From Malania oleifera (Eukaryota > Streptophyta > Magnoliopsida > Santalales > Ximeniaceae): a DNA stretch of 64,000 nucleotides. The stretch lies in assembly GCF_029873635.1 (NCBI RefSeq), contig NC_080423.1, positions 93,911,691-93,975,690 of the forward strand, given 5' to 3'. Positions within the stretch are counted from its first letter, which is position 1. Each line of letters opens with the position of its first letter. The position numbers were made by a program, and so were the translations under genes. The notes under the pieces were generated by a model. That model was not told where the DNA came from. It ran no database searches and saw only the letters and a program-made list of their open reading frames with translations. Below are positions 11,701 through 23,330 of this stretch, piece after piece.

Positions 11701-12366
11701 CTCCCTTGACAATGGCATTTTCAGTTTGCCACCTCCTGAAATATGGATTAGTTTCTTGAGGTTGGGGAGACTCTCCTATATCCTAACTTGTCTTTGCCAA
11801 GATATACATCTCCACGGCCTGGGACCATAAGGCATAGTTAGAGGCATCTAACTTAATGCCGATTGAAGAAGCTGAAAAATTAGAGTCTGTAACTCTAATT
11901 TATGGCCGCAGGGAAGAATGATTGGAGGGTTAAAAAACTATCATGGAAAGCCTGATATGACTGTTTGGAGAGGTAGAAACCGGACCAGCAGATCTTTGTC
12001 GCTGGGTGTGAGCGTGTCAGTGGTGTTGCTGGGTTGATGGGGTCGCGATTCAAGAGGTCGGCGAGCTCATCCGCCGTTGGATCGATGATGGGGAAAAATG
12101 ATGAAGACGAAGCTTCTGCTGGTGAACAAAGCTTCTGCTAGTGAAATCGGGTCTGCTATGGTTCAAGACTAGTCGCGGCCGGAGCAGATTGTTTCTCGAT
12201 CGCGATTCGTCGTCCTCCTCCTCCCCAGATTTCGATGATGACATAGGCGTCGTCTTCCGTGGCGAAATTAAAGATTTATTGCTAGCCAGTGCACACAGCC
12301 CTCAGTTTTCCCTCTCTGGTCACCAAACAGTTGGAGCAGAGGTCCTACGACCTTGCTCTGATGCCA

Positions 12367-12558
12367 TGTTAAAATGGAGGTTTACTCCCTTTTTTTTCAT
12401 ACCCTTTACAACTTGAGTACACATATATTAATACAGAGAAGAGCTATTTTAGGCTATACACTAATTTCATTTGCTGGAGTCATGGTTCATCCTGCAAATA
12501 TGGAATTTACAATAAATGGGTTTCTATAATTTCCCTAATCTAACAGCTCACACGAACA
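12367..12558 (-). repeat. Right LTR (5' LTR) of the copia element
   Basis: It pairs with 4149-4346 over its whole length. The initiator Met-tRNA primer site lies immediately inside, at 12351-12366 (minus sense). Confidence 0.85.
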
Positions 12559-12563
12559 GCTCT

Positions 12564-12745
12564 ATCTTGGGTTCACATATAAAATTCAAGTGAGCTCAAC
12601 TTGGTAGATTAGTAGCTCAGACTCGGCTTTAGTCGAGCCCAAAAATCATAGCTTGAGCTTAGTTGGGTAATTGAATTACAAGCTTGAGCTCAGATCTCAA
12701 GCTGAACTCATTTTCTTGTTTGAGCTTGGGTTGTGCTCAAGATTG
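12564..12745. repeat. Direct repeat R1, right copy
   Basis: This is the partner of 3995-4143, containing TTGGTAGATTAGTAGCTC and GTTGGGTAATTGAATTACAA. It begins a few tens of bases after the copia element's target duplication. Confidence 0.75.
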
Positions 12746-13561
12746 TAGCACTAAAAGAGGAAGACAACGACAACGACTATGATGTCCCTTGTGCCTTATC
12801 ATCCACCATGCATATGACGTTGATGCCTCAACAACCTGGCCCATAATGAAGCCTCTTGTCATTTGCCATTTGCCAATCTCCCAAACGATCAAGGATGGCC
12901 TAGTAAAGGTTTGAATCGTGAATAGAAAATTTGAATACTTGAGAGGAAGTGGTTGAGAGAGAACAAGGATGAGGGTTCGAGATTAGGGATCCAAAGGACA
13001 AAAAAAATAACTAGAGAGGTCAAGAAGGTTAAGTGAGGGTGAGGATTTAGGAGGTGTAACGAAAGTTACTCATTTGCTTCCCCACTCCCTTTGCCACCAG
13101 TGGGTCACCACCCATCACCTGCGTATTCAAATTCTTTAATAAATTTTAAAATCTATGAAAATAAATTTTAAAAAATGTTCACTTGTACTGAGCTAGCTCA
13201 ATGTACTAGGACTATTAGGTCTATTTGTTTAAGGATTCAAAAACATGTATAGGAATTCTTATTTTTGAAAATAAAAATAATAAAGTTGTGTTTTCTATAT
13301 TTGTACTAAAAAATGTATTTGGATAATTAATTAATTTGAATTTAATTTCTCAAAAATAAGAGCAGAGAATGTGCTCGGACAATCCAATAATAACTTCACA
13401 TTCATTTTTTTCTTCTTTCATTTTTTGGTTAATTCGGCTACGATGGTTGTCCATTTCCACGACGATGTCAATGAAAATGGACAGTTGATAATGACTATAC
13501 TTAGTAATGACAATCAACAATTAACTAAGAAAACAATCAATAACAACAACAACAATCTCTA
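12746..13561. other. Intergenic, no gene seen
   Basis: This is mixed-composition DNA without a persuasive coding frame, terminal repeat or RNA gene. Confidence 0.5.
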
Positions 13562-13564
13562 AGT

Positions 13565-13825
13565 CCAGCCGGGTTGACTCAAGTGTAGCCGGGTTGACTC
13601 AAGTGATAAGGGTGATTTGTGGCTTTGGTGACCCCAAGGTCACGGGTTTAATTCACCTTTGAGAGTTTACTTCGATAAATTACCAGGGGCGCGTCAATGG
13701 GCAGACGACTTTCACCCCCCGAGTTTGGTACCGCGCCATATATAGTGTCAAGTGGCGCGATGGTGGCTGGAGTTCCCGGATTATCAAATAATAATAATAA
13801 TTATTATAATAATAATAATAATCAC
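13565..13825 (+). mobile_element. tRNA-derived SINE (Au-like) with AAT-rich tail
   Basis: An A-box-like TGACTCAAGTGATAAGGG (about 13596-13613) is followed 28 bp later by a B-box-like CACGGGTTTAATTCACC (13641-13657), the spacing of a Pol III promoter. The body includes a GGGCAGACGACTTTCACCCC block typical of plant SINEs. It ends in an (AAT)n-rich tail at about 13785-13825. The first 19 bp (AGCCGGGTTGACTCAAGTG) are duplicated at 13567 and 13587. No clear target duplication was found. Confidence 0.7.
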
Positions 13826-14677
13826 TACCAACTAGAAAACATGAAAGGGATGGAGCTTGACCAAATGAAAGGAAAGAAAAATTAGGAATTTTTAATTATA
13901 TTAAAATTAACAAAAAAGTACCTCTTAAGAATCCTCGAGGCAAAATATTTTTTGTACACAATTGTAAAAACCTTTTTGCGAAAATGACTAATCAAATATT
14001 TTATAATGAAATATATGGAATAATCAAATATTTTATAATACGAGTTTTTGCAACAAAAAAAAAATTATAATTGAATATTCAAATTAACAAAAACATAAAA
14101 GGACTATTTTTGGAATTAATTTGTCTAGTGGTAGTCTCAATTATTTTCACAATCTTCTTGCTGTAGTTGAAACTTTTCACTCAATTTTTTTAATAATTTT
14201 TTATTGATAATATTAATAAATCAATAAAATGATTGTTGTATGCTCAATTTTAGTTACGAAAATAATTAATAAATAATATTATTTTATTATTTTCAGTGAA
14301 ATATGTTGTTGTAACAAAAGTAATGACATTATAAAATTAATTTTTTTAATACTATTGGCTACTCACACTTCTACCTACTATGATTGATGAATGATAAAAT
14401 TTAGTATTTTTTATTTATGAATTTTTCATTTTTTGAGGCTATAAATATTATTTTTCAAATATGTTATTTAGGTCGATATACCCTTGAATGCAATCTCCAT
14501 GCCTTGATTTAGTACTTCTATCATTGAAAAAATTATTTTAACACAAGCATTTTTAGTGGAAGAGGACATTTAAAAGTCACATATTACTAAGAATAAGTTA
14601 ATAGTGGTAATTAAATGATGTATAAAATTTATCTACTTAATGTGAGATGGGATAAAATTCATGATTATGTATTTTTA

Positions 14678-15286
14678 GGCTCATTTGGTTCAACAGAATA
14701 GTTATTTATTGGAATAAGATGAGGAATCAAGGGAATATTCATTTTTTATATATTCACAACTATTTGATTCAACATGTAATAAGAAAGGAATAGACATCCC
14801 TATGATGAAATTTAGGAACAGTTGTTTCTTATCTATTCCTTATTATAAATTTATAAAATATTTGTATATTATAATATGTGGCTTATATCGAGTGAAACGT
14901 GTGTACAAAGAAAGCACTTTGATGTACCCCCGTGGTACAGTATAGGGGTATTTGAGGTATTTTCCTAATACCTTTATACGGCTAGGGTTAGTATAAATAC
15001 ATATGATGTAACGCTACTTTCTATAATAGTGAAATTTCACCGCCGCTCGTTCTTATAGATGTAGGCATATTGTCGAACCATGTTAAACCCATGTGTTTTT
15101 CTTGTTTTATTTATCTCTTTATTTTTTTTGTACTATTCATCATAATTGTCACACATTTCTCAACATTTTATATTGTTATCTACTCTATAGTAACAACATA
15201 ACTTCTTGTATAACTAATGTAACTAACCTAACTACTAAAACTGATCTATTCGTTGGAATAGGCATTTCACAAACCGAGCGTAACCT
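14678..15286. mobile_element. MITE-like element split by a copia LTR piece
   Basis: The left end AGGCTCATTTGGTTC and the reverse complement of the right end (AGGTTACGCTCGGTTTGTG at 15268-15286) resemble each other and common plant hAT-like MITE ends. The inner text also corresponds (GGAATAAG / CCTATTCC). No 8-bp target duplication was confirmed. The unrelated LTR text at about 14880-15200 interrupts it. Confidence 0.35.
14880..15200 (+). mobile_element. Copia LTR fragment (R-U5 region)
   Basis: It contains TATAAATACATATGATGTAA, then AGTGAAATTTCACC, then TGTAGGCATATTGTCGAACC. This order (TATA, AGTGAAATT, GTAGGCA...CGAACC) is usual around the transcription start of several plant copia LTRs. 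Boundaries were not resolved. Confidence 0.5.
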
Positions 15287-15289
15287 AAT

Positions 15290-17380
15290 TTGATTTAACA
15301 TCTAATTTCACAGAATGGGATAAAAGTCAAATATTTTAATCTAACCTAGTATAATTGCAAAATAAATAAATATATTATTTATCAAGGAACATATATAATT
15401 ATGCCAGACTTTAGGAATTGTAATTAAGTATTAAAACTTGTATGGTTTTGTACATGCATATCATATTAGTAGTTGAAAAAAAAAAAGTCCTAGAACTCAA
15501 GAAGTGTCAACATAATTTTTTAAAATGCGAGGGGATGCCATTGAATAATTATGTGAACCTTAGGAGAGTTAATATATATAGTAACAGTGTCAATTACTTA
15601 TTCAATTTTTGTATATAGTCGTCTTACTACTATTAGAAGAGATTGAGTTACGACTCAAGAGTGCTTATAGGAACACTATGTGACACTACTAAAACTATGC
15701 TAAGTATAATGTAATCCTGCACATGTTTACAAGTCATGATTTTATAGGAATTGATGCGTACTCCTAAGACATGTAAGTTTTTTATTTTTAATTAAAAATG
15801 GAGAAATCTCACATAAAGTTTTTCAATTTTGCATTTATATCTTGAAAATTGAAATTTTATTACACTAGACCCTTACACATAATTACTTTTATCTTCAATT
15901 CCTTCACTACTAATTGACGGTTCATAAAGTGTTTTTAAAGTTTTCCTAGTTTAAATTATAAATTTTGTTTTAAAAAAGGGTTAATTTCGTTTCAAATTAG
16001 GTAATGTAAACTCCAATCTTTAAATTAATTGTTGGATTATCCCTTGCCACCCGAATGAGTGTTTACATTAATGGTTTAAATGATTTAATTTCTCATCAAA
16101 TTTTAATAAGAGATTATTTTTAATATCCCCCAACTTATACTTCACAAGTTGTACTAAATACTAGCATTATTAAATTTTATCGAACTAAAATAAATGATTT
16201 GGGCTCAAAACTAGGTTCTGCTTATGATAGTCGAAAATTAATAAAATCTAATCAAACATAACGGGACGTTGAAAATGATACTTTGGGAATTAAATTAGAA
16301 TCAAATTATTTAAACCATTACTTAATACTAATTTGTAATTTGATGATTAATTCGAAATTCAGTCATCATTTCTTAATTTCAAATTTTAGGAGAGACTTTG
16401 AAAATGACCCTAGACTTTAGACTTTAGGGAGCAATGAAATTAGCCTAAAATAAAATAACATGTTTGCCCTTGCATACAACAATCAAAAAATGCTTTATTA
16501 ATAGTTGATCAAAATAAAGGGATTGAGTTGATTCATAATAATAAAAACGGCATACATCACATTTGATTCACAGTATAGAGATACTTGAGATACACGATTT
16601 CTAAAAATATAGAATTCTCACATTCAGTTTAGAAATATATTAGTGATTAATTTCTAAGCATTTGGTATTTTTATGTTTGATTTATTCTTGAGAATAATAA
16701 TAATAAAATAATTTTCTAGTATCAAAATATCCTTGTTGAACAAGTGGTATTCCATTTTAATTTATTGTTTTAAAAAAAATGCACGCTTTTACGTAATAGC
16801 AGAAAGATTAGAAAATAAAATACAACATTGGGATTCAAAAATTAAATTCTTCGAGGAAGAATATTTCACTATTGTGGCTACACATTTGTTATTTGCTTTC
16901 TTCACATATACAAAGGATAACAACAACCAAAAGAAATCATTATTAGGGTATGTACACATGACTCCTTAAATATTTAGGGTTTTCTACACCAAACTAAACA
17001 TAGAAACTCATATAACAAAGAAAAACTTCTATATTTTCATATACATACAATTCTAAATATAGAAACCTGAATAATCACTAAAGGAAGCTTGGGTTATTTC
17101 CCACATGGCTTTCCTTAAACAAAATTCTACAAGACCGTCCATCAATTTTTTGAGTTTCAAAAAAGTATTCATTTCTTCATAAAAATATTTGTGCATGAAC
17201 AAAATTTAATTGTAGTTTCTTTGTCATACACTAAGTCTCAAATATAGTTGATACTTGAATCTTTGATGTCGAAATGTATGCTTCTACCATATAAAGTCCT
17301 TTTTAACCTTATCCAAACACACTAAGATAAATAGCTTCATTGTTTCTAGCAATATCCTCCCATAATTACTTCTAGAAGAA
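15290..17380. other. AT-rich intergenic stretch, no gene seen
   Basis: The sequence is very AT-rich with short open frames lacking domain features. The stretch from about 17100 onward may be more of the copia pol remnant at 17650-18240, but I could not confirm that. Confidence 0.5.
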
Positions 17381-17386
17381 CATTTG

Positions 17387-17640
17387 TTTTTTTTTTTTTT
17401 ATTATTACATAGGAACTTCAGCCACCAACAAGCCCTTTGGACCCCTTGGTGCGTACACCAAACCTACGGATCAGCGTCCTCCCCCTAGGTCTCACTGATC
17501 AGGTAAAGTCCGGAATGCGGACATGACTTCCGTGCATCAGTTGGGCGTTCGGTTAACCCGACCCCCGGGACACATCTCCATTACCATCTACGATCCCTGC
17601 TGGCTCATAAAGAACTCTCACCATCCACGGTCCCCACTTT
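17387..17640 (-). mobile_element. GC-rich retroposon-like insert with poly(A) tail, unclassified
   Basis: About 240 bp of markedly GC-richer text (with GACCCCCGGGACAC and CTCCCCCTAGG) sits in AT-rich DNA. Read on the minus strand it ends in ATTATTACAT-like AT-rich sequence and then a run of 14 A. Similar words flank it (ACATTTGTTT on the left, ACTTTGTTT on the right), which could be a decayed target duplication. No clear A or B box was found, so a SINE, a truncated LINE end and a processed transcript all remain possible. Confidence 0.4.
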
Positions 17641-17649
17641 GTTTAAAAC

Positions 17650-18240
17650 ATAAATAGCTCAAGCTACAAATTCCATCCAAAAACCTTTAAGAAAAATTTT
17701 TGAGTGTGGCATCCATTATTGTCCAATTCTTCTTCTTTGTCACTTCATTTTGTTGTGTAGTACATCTAGCTATCAATTGGTGTTTAATACCATTTTCATA
17801 AAAAATAAAAAAATAAAAAATCCATCAAAAACTACTCTTTGCCCCTATCAATTTTTAAAATTTTAATTGAGTTCCCATTTTATGTCTCCGCATAACAATT
17901 CAATCTCTTAAATGCAACATAGGTTTTAGATTTATTTTTTAAAAAATAAGCATATGTCTTCCAACAATAGTTGTCAATAAAAGTAAAAAAATACTTACAA
18001 CCACCATTAAAAGGAACCCCTACATATTTTAATGAATCAATTTTAACGATTTTTACTCTCCAAGAATCAAATTTAGGAAAAGAATATAAAATTTACGAGA
18101 CAAAATTCTTGTGGACAATCAATAAAAGGTAAACCCAAAGTTTTTTTTTTTTTTTTTTCTAGTAAGAAATTTCGAACTACCAAAATTAAAGTGTCCAAAG
18201 TGCATATGCCAAACTAGTTGTCATTGTTGACACCAGATTT
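17650..18240 (-). pseudogene. Copia pre-integrase/integrase remnant
   Basis: On the minus strand near 18230-18190 a frame reads VWHMHFGHFNFGSS, the GAG-pre-integrase LWHxRxGHxNF block. Further along, near 17760-17710, QQNEVTKKKNWTIM matches the QQNGVAERKNRTIM block of copia integrase. It is a short fossil with many interruptions. LTRs belonging to it were not found. Confidence 0.6.
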
Positions 18241-18249
18241 TGTTCAGAT

Positions 18250-19822
18250 GTTAATTCACCAAAAACATGAGACGCATCCTAATTTTCCCCCTTCTTAATT
18301 TTTATCTCAATTTAAGGCATATCAAGGCATTTTCATTCTTGTTAGCCAATTTTGACATTTCTAGATGATCCGGAGTGGTCCAAAATGGTTAGGGGGTGTC
18401 CAATGATGTCTCAACTAGTTTTACATAGAAAAATCGAAACCAAAATCGATTATCTATGTTTTACTGTGTTTCTATTCATTTTTTACCAATGTTGACCATC
18501 TCGGGTGATCTGAAGTGGTCCAAAATGGTTAGGAGGTGTTTGGTAAGGTCTTATGTTTTGCGCATGGAAATCGAGATCAGAACCTATATTTGTGTTTTAT
18601 TGTGTTTCTATTCATTTTTTACCAGTTTTGACCATTTTGGATGATCCGAAGTGGTCTAAAATGGTTAAGAGGCGACCGATAATGTCTCGAGTTTTGTGCA
18701 TGAAAATCGAGATCATAGCCAGTCCTTTGTGCTTTTACTGCATGTAGGTTTGTTTTTTACCAATTTTGATTGTCCCGGGTGATCCAAAGCATTCCAAAAT
18801 TGTTAAAATGTGTCCAATGAGATGTCTTGAGTTTTGTGCATGAAAATCGAGATTAGAACTGAGTTTCTATATTTATTTATTTATTGCTGCGTTTCAAGTC
18901 ATTTTTGACCAATTTTGACTGCCCTGGGTGATTCAGAGCAATTCAAAGTGGTTAGGACTTAGTGGTGGTCTAGGAACATTTTATGTTTTATGTTTTATGT
19001 TTTAGTCATCGTTACTGTTGTAACTTAGTATGGTGGTAGGTCAGTCATGGCTAAGTCCAGTCTTCGGACCGCACATCTCGATCATGCGGGGTCAATTCAT
19101 GATGTTATATGATTATCAATTCAGGTAGGTTCTTTTATGCATAAATGTGAATTTACGTATACAGGGAAATTTATTAAGTCAGAGCATGTTTTGAGAAGAA
19201 AGTAAGTATTTTTAAATATATAAGTGTGAGTACAGTTTTACATGATTTCTCAATTAAAGTTAAGTTAATTATTGGATGTGTTTTTACTACACTAAAACTC
19301 ATATTGCCAGACACTGATAATAATATATCTCGTCTTACTGAGAGGTGTCTCACCCCATCATTGTCAAATATTTTTCAAATGCCATGAGGAGCATAACTGT
19401 AATCAGAATAGAGCAGTGGAAGCGTGAGTGGGATAGAAGATTTTATTTAGAATATATATTTAATTAAATCATGTCTTTTATGTATTCAGACTATTCTTTT
19501 AGGGATATGTAGACTGTGATGTTGGAAATGATATTGTTGTTGTATTAGGATAGTTTAGTACTCTGGTAATTAGTATTTGAGGACTTCCGCTGTCTTTATC
19601 AGTGATTATTATAATATGAAATATTCAGTTTAATATAAAATATTTAATTAAATCAGGTTTTTGATGTATTCAGATTATTCTTTTAGGGATATGTAAACTG
19701 TGATGTTGGAAATGATATTGTTCTATTGGGATAGTTTAGTACTCTAGTAATTAGCATTTGAGGACTTCCACTATCTTTATCAGTGATTATTATAATATGA
19801 AAAATTCAGGTTATTATAGGTG
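18250..19822 (+). mobile_element. Ty3/gypsy-type LTR A with internal tandem repeats
   Basis: The dyad block CTTACTGAGAGGTGTCTCACC is at 19334-19354, and the end near 19820 is followed by TGGTATCATAG, a decayed Met-tRNA primer site. GGCTAAGTCCAGTCTTCGGACC near 19050 is shared with the LTRs at about 20950 and 25015. The left limit is uncertain. No coding part of the element is visible downstream. Confidence 0.55.
18340..18970. repeat. Tandem repeat, about 138-bp unit, 5 diverged copies
   Basis: The phrase GRTGATCCGRAGTGGTCCAAA and variants occur at about 18364, 18504, 18640, 18778 and 18928, steps of 136-150 bp. Between them TTTTGACC and GTGCATGRAAATCGAGAT also repeat. Units are diverged, with some indels. 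Confidence 0.85.
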
Positions 19823-19865
19823 GTATCATAGAAATTGAACAAAATTTTTCGAGTCACGACAAATT

Positions 19866-19945
19866 CCCCCCCCCCCCCTTTTTCTTCTTCAATTTAACTC
19901 AAACAAGCTTGCGATGTGAAACCCCCCCCCCCCCCCCCCCCCTCC
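19866..19945. repeat. Two poly(C) tracts
   Basis: Runs of about 14 C (from 19866) and more than 20 C (from 19922) lie in otherwise AT-rich DNA. Their lengths may be unreliable in an assembly. Confidence 0.85.
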
Positions 19946-20099
19946 CCTTCTTTTCCCCTTGCAATGCCACTTGCATGCAAATTCATGCACCCCCTCCTTT
20001 TTCAATTGCACTCAATTACCCTCTCCTACTTTAAATAAATTTTGACCAACATCCCACTAATTCAAAATCAAATTGACAACCCCCGTTGCAATCTTACGT

Positions 20100-21726
20100 A
20101 CCCCCTTTGCCTATAAATAGGAAAGCTTCCCAACTTTCCTTTACATACAAAATTTTCAAAAGGAAGTGAAGGAAAAGTGAGAGCAAGATTTAGTAGTAGA
20201 AGGAGAATTTTTATACACTTAAAATTCTCACTCTTCCACACTTTTCAATCTCATTTTAAAAGATAAAAATTCATCTTTCATTTTTTAGAGAATTAGATCC
20301 AGTGTAAGTAGGTTGGATTATGTTAGCTTTTTTATAAAATATACATGAGTTAAATTAAAGTAAGTGGGCTAGATTATTTCAATTTTTTTTATAAAATATA
20401 CCTGAGTTAAATTAAAGTAAGCGAATTGGATTATGTTAGTTTTTTTTATATATATAAAATATACCTGAGTTAAATTCAAGTAAGTAGATTTAATTATATC
20501 AATTTTTTTTTTATAAATATACCTGAGTTTATTTTTGTTATTATTAAGAAATATTTTAATTCTCTAAGGTAATTTACAACATTCTGATATTTTATTAAAA
20601 ATAAATATTTTTAGCCACCAAATTGTATTACATGAGCGTATTTTTATTTAAGTACGTTACATATTTTATGATACAATGGTCAATAATGAGATTTTTATGA
20701 TGTTATTTTTATTGCATGAAATATATTAGTACATTTTAAAAACCCTTATGGCTCAGAGATTATAAGGTTACAGATGCTCGATACCGTAGCTTACAGTTTA
20801 CAGTTTACAGAGTGCACCCATACTATTTTACAGAGTGGTTTTACAGAGCTGTGGATTTCTCCTGAATGCACACCTAATTTCAGACCAAGACTTAATAGGG
20901 AAAATATCACTTATAGTTAAAGATAAAGTTTGATTTAATTTGGTAGGCCAGCCAGTTAAGTCCAGTCATCAGACCGCACAATACAGTCATAAAGATAAAC
21001 ATGACTTACATTTAACAGACCTAAGGGATGTTTTCAAATCAAATTATGTTGGTATCAGAGCAAAGAAACAACTAATGTCTCCCAACTCCTGCTTATGAAT
21101 GATTGTGGCAAAGTAGGACTCTTCGCCTGAGGGTTTGCTGGTTTGGGGCCGCTAATGTCCCCCACTCGCAGTGAGTGCTCTGATAGGTGCCCTTTGTTGC
21201 CACAGGCGTAAGTCCCAAAGGAAAAGTTTCAATTGAGTTATCAGAGTAAAGAAATATTTTTACAGAACAAGTATAAGAGAAAGTATATTATATATATATA
21301 GGAGAACATGGCCTACAGTTAAAAGGTCTAAGAGATATTTTCACAAAACAAGTAACAGAGAGTATATATATTAAGTATTACAGTTACAGTTTACAGTTAA
21401 CAATTACAGTAAAAATTTATAAATGGTTGTTTCATTTTTTAAATGCAATTTTAAAGTTATAGTATTAGATATTAATTATTACTAAATTAGGATATAGTAA
21501 GCTCATCTTAACTACACACTGATATAATCTTACTTACTGAAGGTCGTCTCACCCAATTATTCTCCTACGTTACAGATAACTTTGAGGAGCATACTAAGGC
21601 TCAGGATAAGAAAGTATATGGACGGGATTAGAAAGAGATAGCAGTTTTAAATAAATACTAGTATAGTACCAGTTAGAAATGTGTTAGGTTTTATATTTTG
21701 GAATTTTAAAGAATGTTAATTTGGAT
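20100..21726 (+). mobile_element. Ty3/gypsy-type LTR B
   Basis: It has a TATA-like CCTATAAATAGG at 20111-20122, the shared CCAGTTAAGTCCAGTCATCAG block near 20953, and the dyad block variant CTTACTGAAGGTCGTCTCACC at 21533. A second conserved block follows, CAGATAACTTTGAGGAGCAT. The end at about 21726 abuts the opposite-strand copy that starts TGTAACGCCCC. Confidence 0.55.
20300..20530. repeat. Tandem repeat, about 60-bp unit, 4 copies
   Basis: ATAAAATATACMTGAGTTAAATT followed by AAGTAAG and a T-rich tract repeats about every 60 bp within LTR B. Confidence 0.8.
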
Positions 21727-21938
21727 GTAACGCCCCAATTTTCATACATTTTTCTTCAATAAATAATAAATATTAAATCAATAATACTCAACCATCGACC
21801 ACGTCAAAATCGCTGATACCCTTTAAACATAACCCGACCCAAAGTGGGTGTCGGGTAAATAGTCATATAAGTAATCCTAACAGCGGAAGTCATTATTTAT
21901 AAATCATTCAGAATACAAATACTCAGAGTACTAACCAT

Positions 21939-21941
<3 letters not shown>

Positions 21942-21984
<43 letters not shown>
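21942..21984. repeat. (AT)n microsatellite
   Basis: About 20 AT units are followed by ACACATAC. Confidence 0.95.
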
Positions 21985-21989
<5 letters not shown>

Positions 21990-22979
21990 CATAACCAACA
22001 CATTCCCAAAATCAATCAAAAACTCTAGGGGAAACATACATCCCTAGCTCAAAACACTCACCATGTCTATCAAGGTACCAGCTCCCCTCTATCTAGGAGC
22101 TCTATCAACGGGTCTTTCTCGGTTCCCTAAAATATTTAGATATTTGGGTGAGACACATCTCAGTAAGACAAAATAAATTATTTACAGTATGTGACAGTAT
22201 GAGTTTCATTATATCATAATATACATATACATTTCAGTGAACCATCTGAGAAAATACACCAGTTATTCTCATAATCATATAGGTATAAAACACAAGCTTT
22301 CATAAGTTTTATTTCCACTTTTCATCTCATTCACATGTAACCCAAATTTATCAACGAAAGTTCCCGAGGATATGGGAGATTACACGCCTATAGATGTAGC
22401 TCCCCTCAACTCTGATATCGTTTATAACCTTACCCGATTAACTCGGGTATGGCTACAACTGATACTTATCAGGGCACTCACCTTACTCAATAAGCCCTCA
22501 AGCGGAGAGTTTTAATTTGACTTATTTATCTATGTTTTTAAACTCACGCTCTTTCTTTTCATTTTCAATTTCATTTCATCATCTAGCTTATGAGTGTCCT
22601 CGGTAACGAATAGATCCGCGTCTGTAACTCATAGCTGCCCTAAGAATATTCTCCAAGTCATGCTTCACCCCATGGTCGAGGTTATGCTGCCCTGAGGATA
22701 TTCTCCAAGTCATGCTTCCCCCCATGGTCAAGGTTGTTCAGCTCGAAGGCTGGATCTAACCGTGGTTGGCCTACCCGATTAGATCAAAATAAACAATCCA
22801 TATACTCATATATAGTACAAATGGCCTGCCTAACCTTGGTTCAGATTCCATGGGGCAAAACTACCCTTCTCACTGGCTCATTCGACTGCAACACCACACT
22901 CTCCATGAGACCGTGTGGTTGCACTTATCATCTACTAGCATCGATACCGTGCTTTCTATCACGATTCTTCCATCAGGGT

Positions 22980-23330
22980 TCTCATTTCCACATTTACATC
23001 ATTCACATTTCACATTCACATTTCAGTATTCATATTACAGCATTCACATTATAATATTTACATTTTCATATTCTCATTTCAGTATTCACTTTGCAGTATT
23101 CTCATTGCAATATTCCCATTTTTAGTATTCACATTTCAACATCCACATTGTAGTATTCACATTACAATATTCACATTTTCATTTTCACATTCTAGTATTC
23201 ACATTTCAACACTCACATTTCCATATTCGCATTTTCATATTCATATTCTAGTATTCACATTTCAATATTCACATTCCCATATTCACATTTCAATATTCAC
23301 ATCTCATCTCATAATGGTATATATCACATT
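22980..23330. repeat. Minisatellite of TTCACATTTCAATA-like units
   Basis: Units such as TATTCACATTTCA, TTCACATTATAAT and TATTCACATTCC repeat some 20-25 times in about 350 bp. They give frames rich in F, H, I and S that are not genes. Looser copies continue toward 23420. Confidence 0.85.

Larger units (their letters stand above)
4149..12558 (-). mobile_element. Ty1/copia (Ale/Retrofit-like) element, nested and decayed
   Basis: LTRs of 198 bp (4149-4346) and 192 bp (12367-12558) begin TGTTAAAAT on the plus strand, and a perfect 5-bp target duplication GCTCT lies at 4144-4148 and 12559-12563. Read on the minus strand, the primer site TGGCATCAGAGCAAGG (12351-12366) abuts the right LTR and a GAGGGGGAG polypurine tract abuts the left LTR. 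Parts in minus order are gag with a CCHC knuckle, protease (about 11700-10611) and reverse transcriptase/RNase H (about 7698-6396). Later insertions occupy 4375-6395 and 7699-9825, and perhaps 9826-10560. The element is clearly broken, with many interruptions; integrase was not recognised. Confidence 0.9.

Noticed and set aside
13641-13657. tRNA gene
   Set aside because: The B-box-like word belongs to a SINE; no cloverleaf could be drawn.
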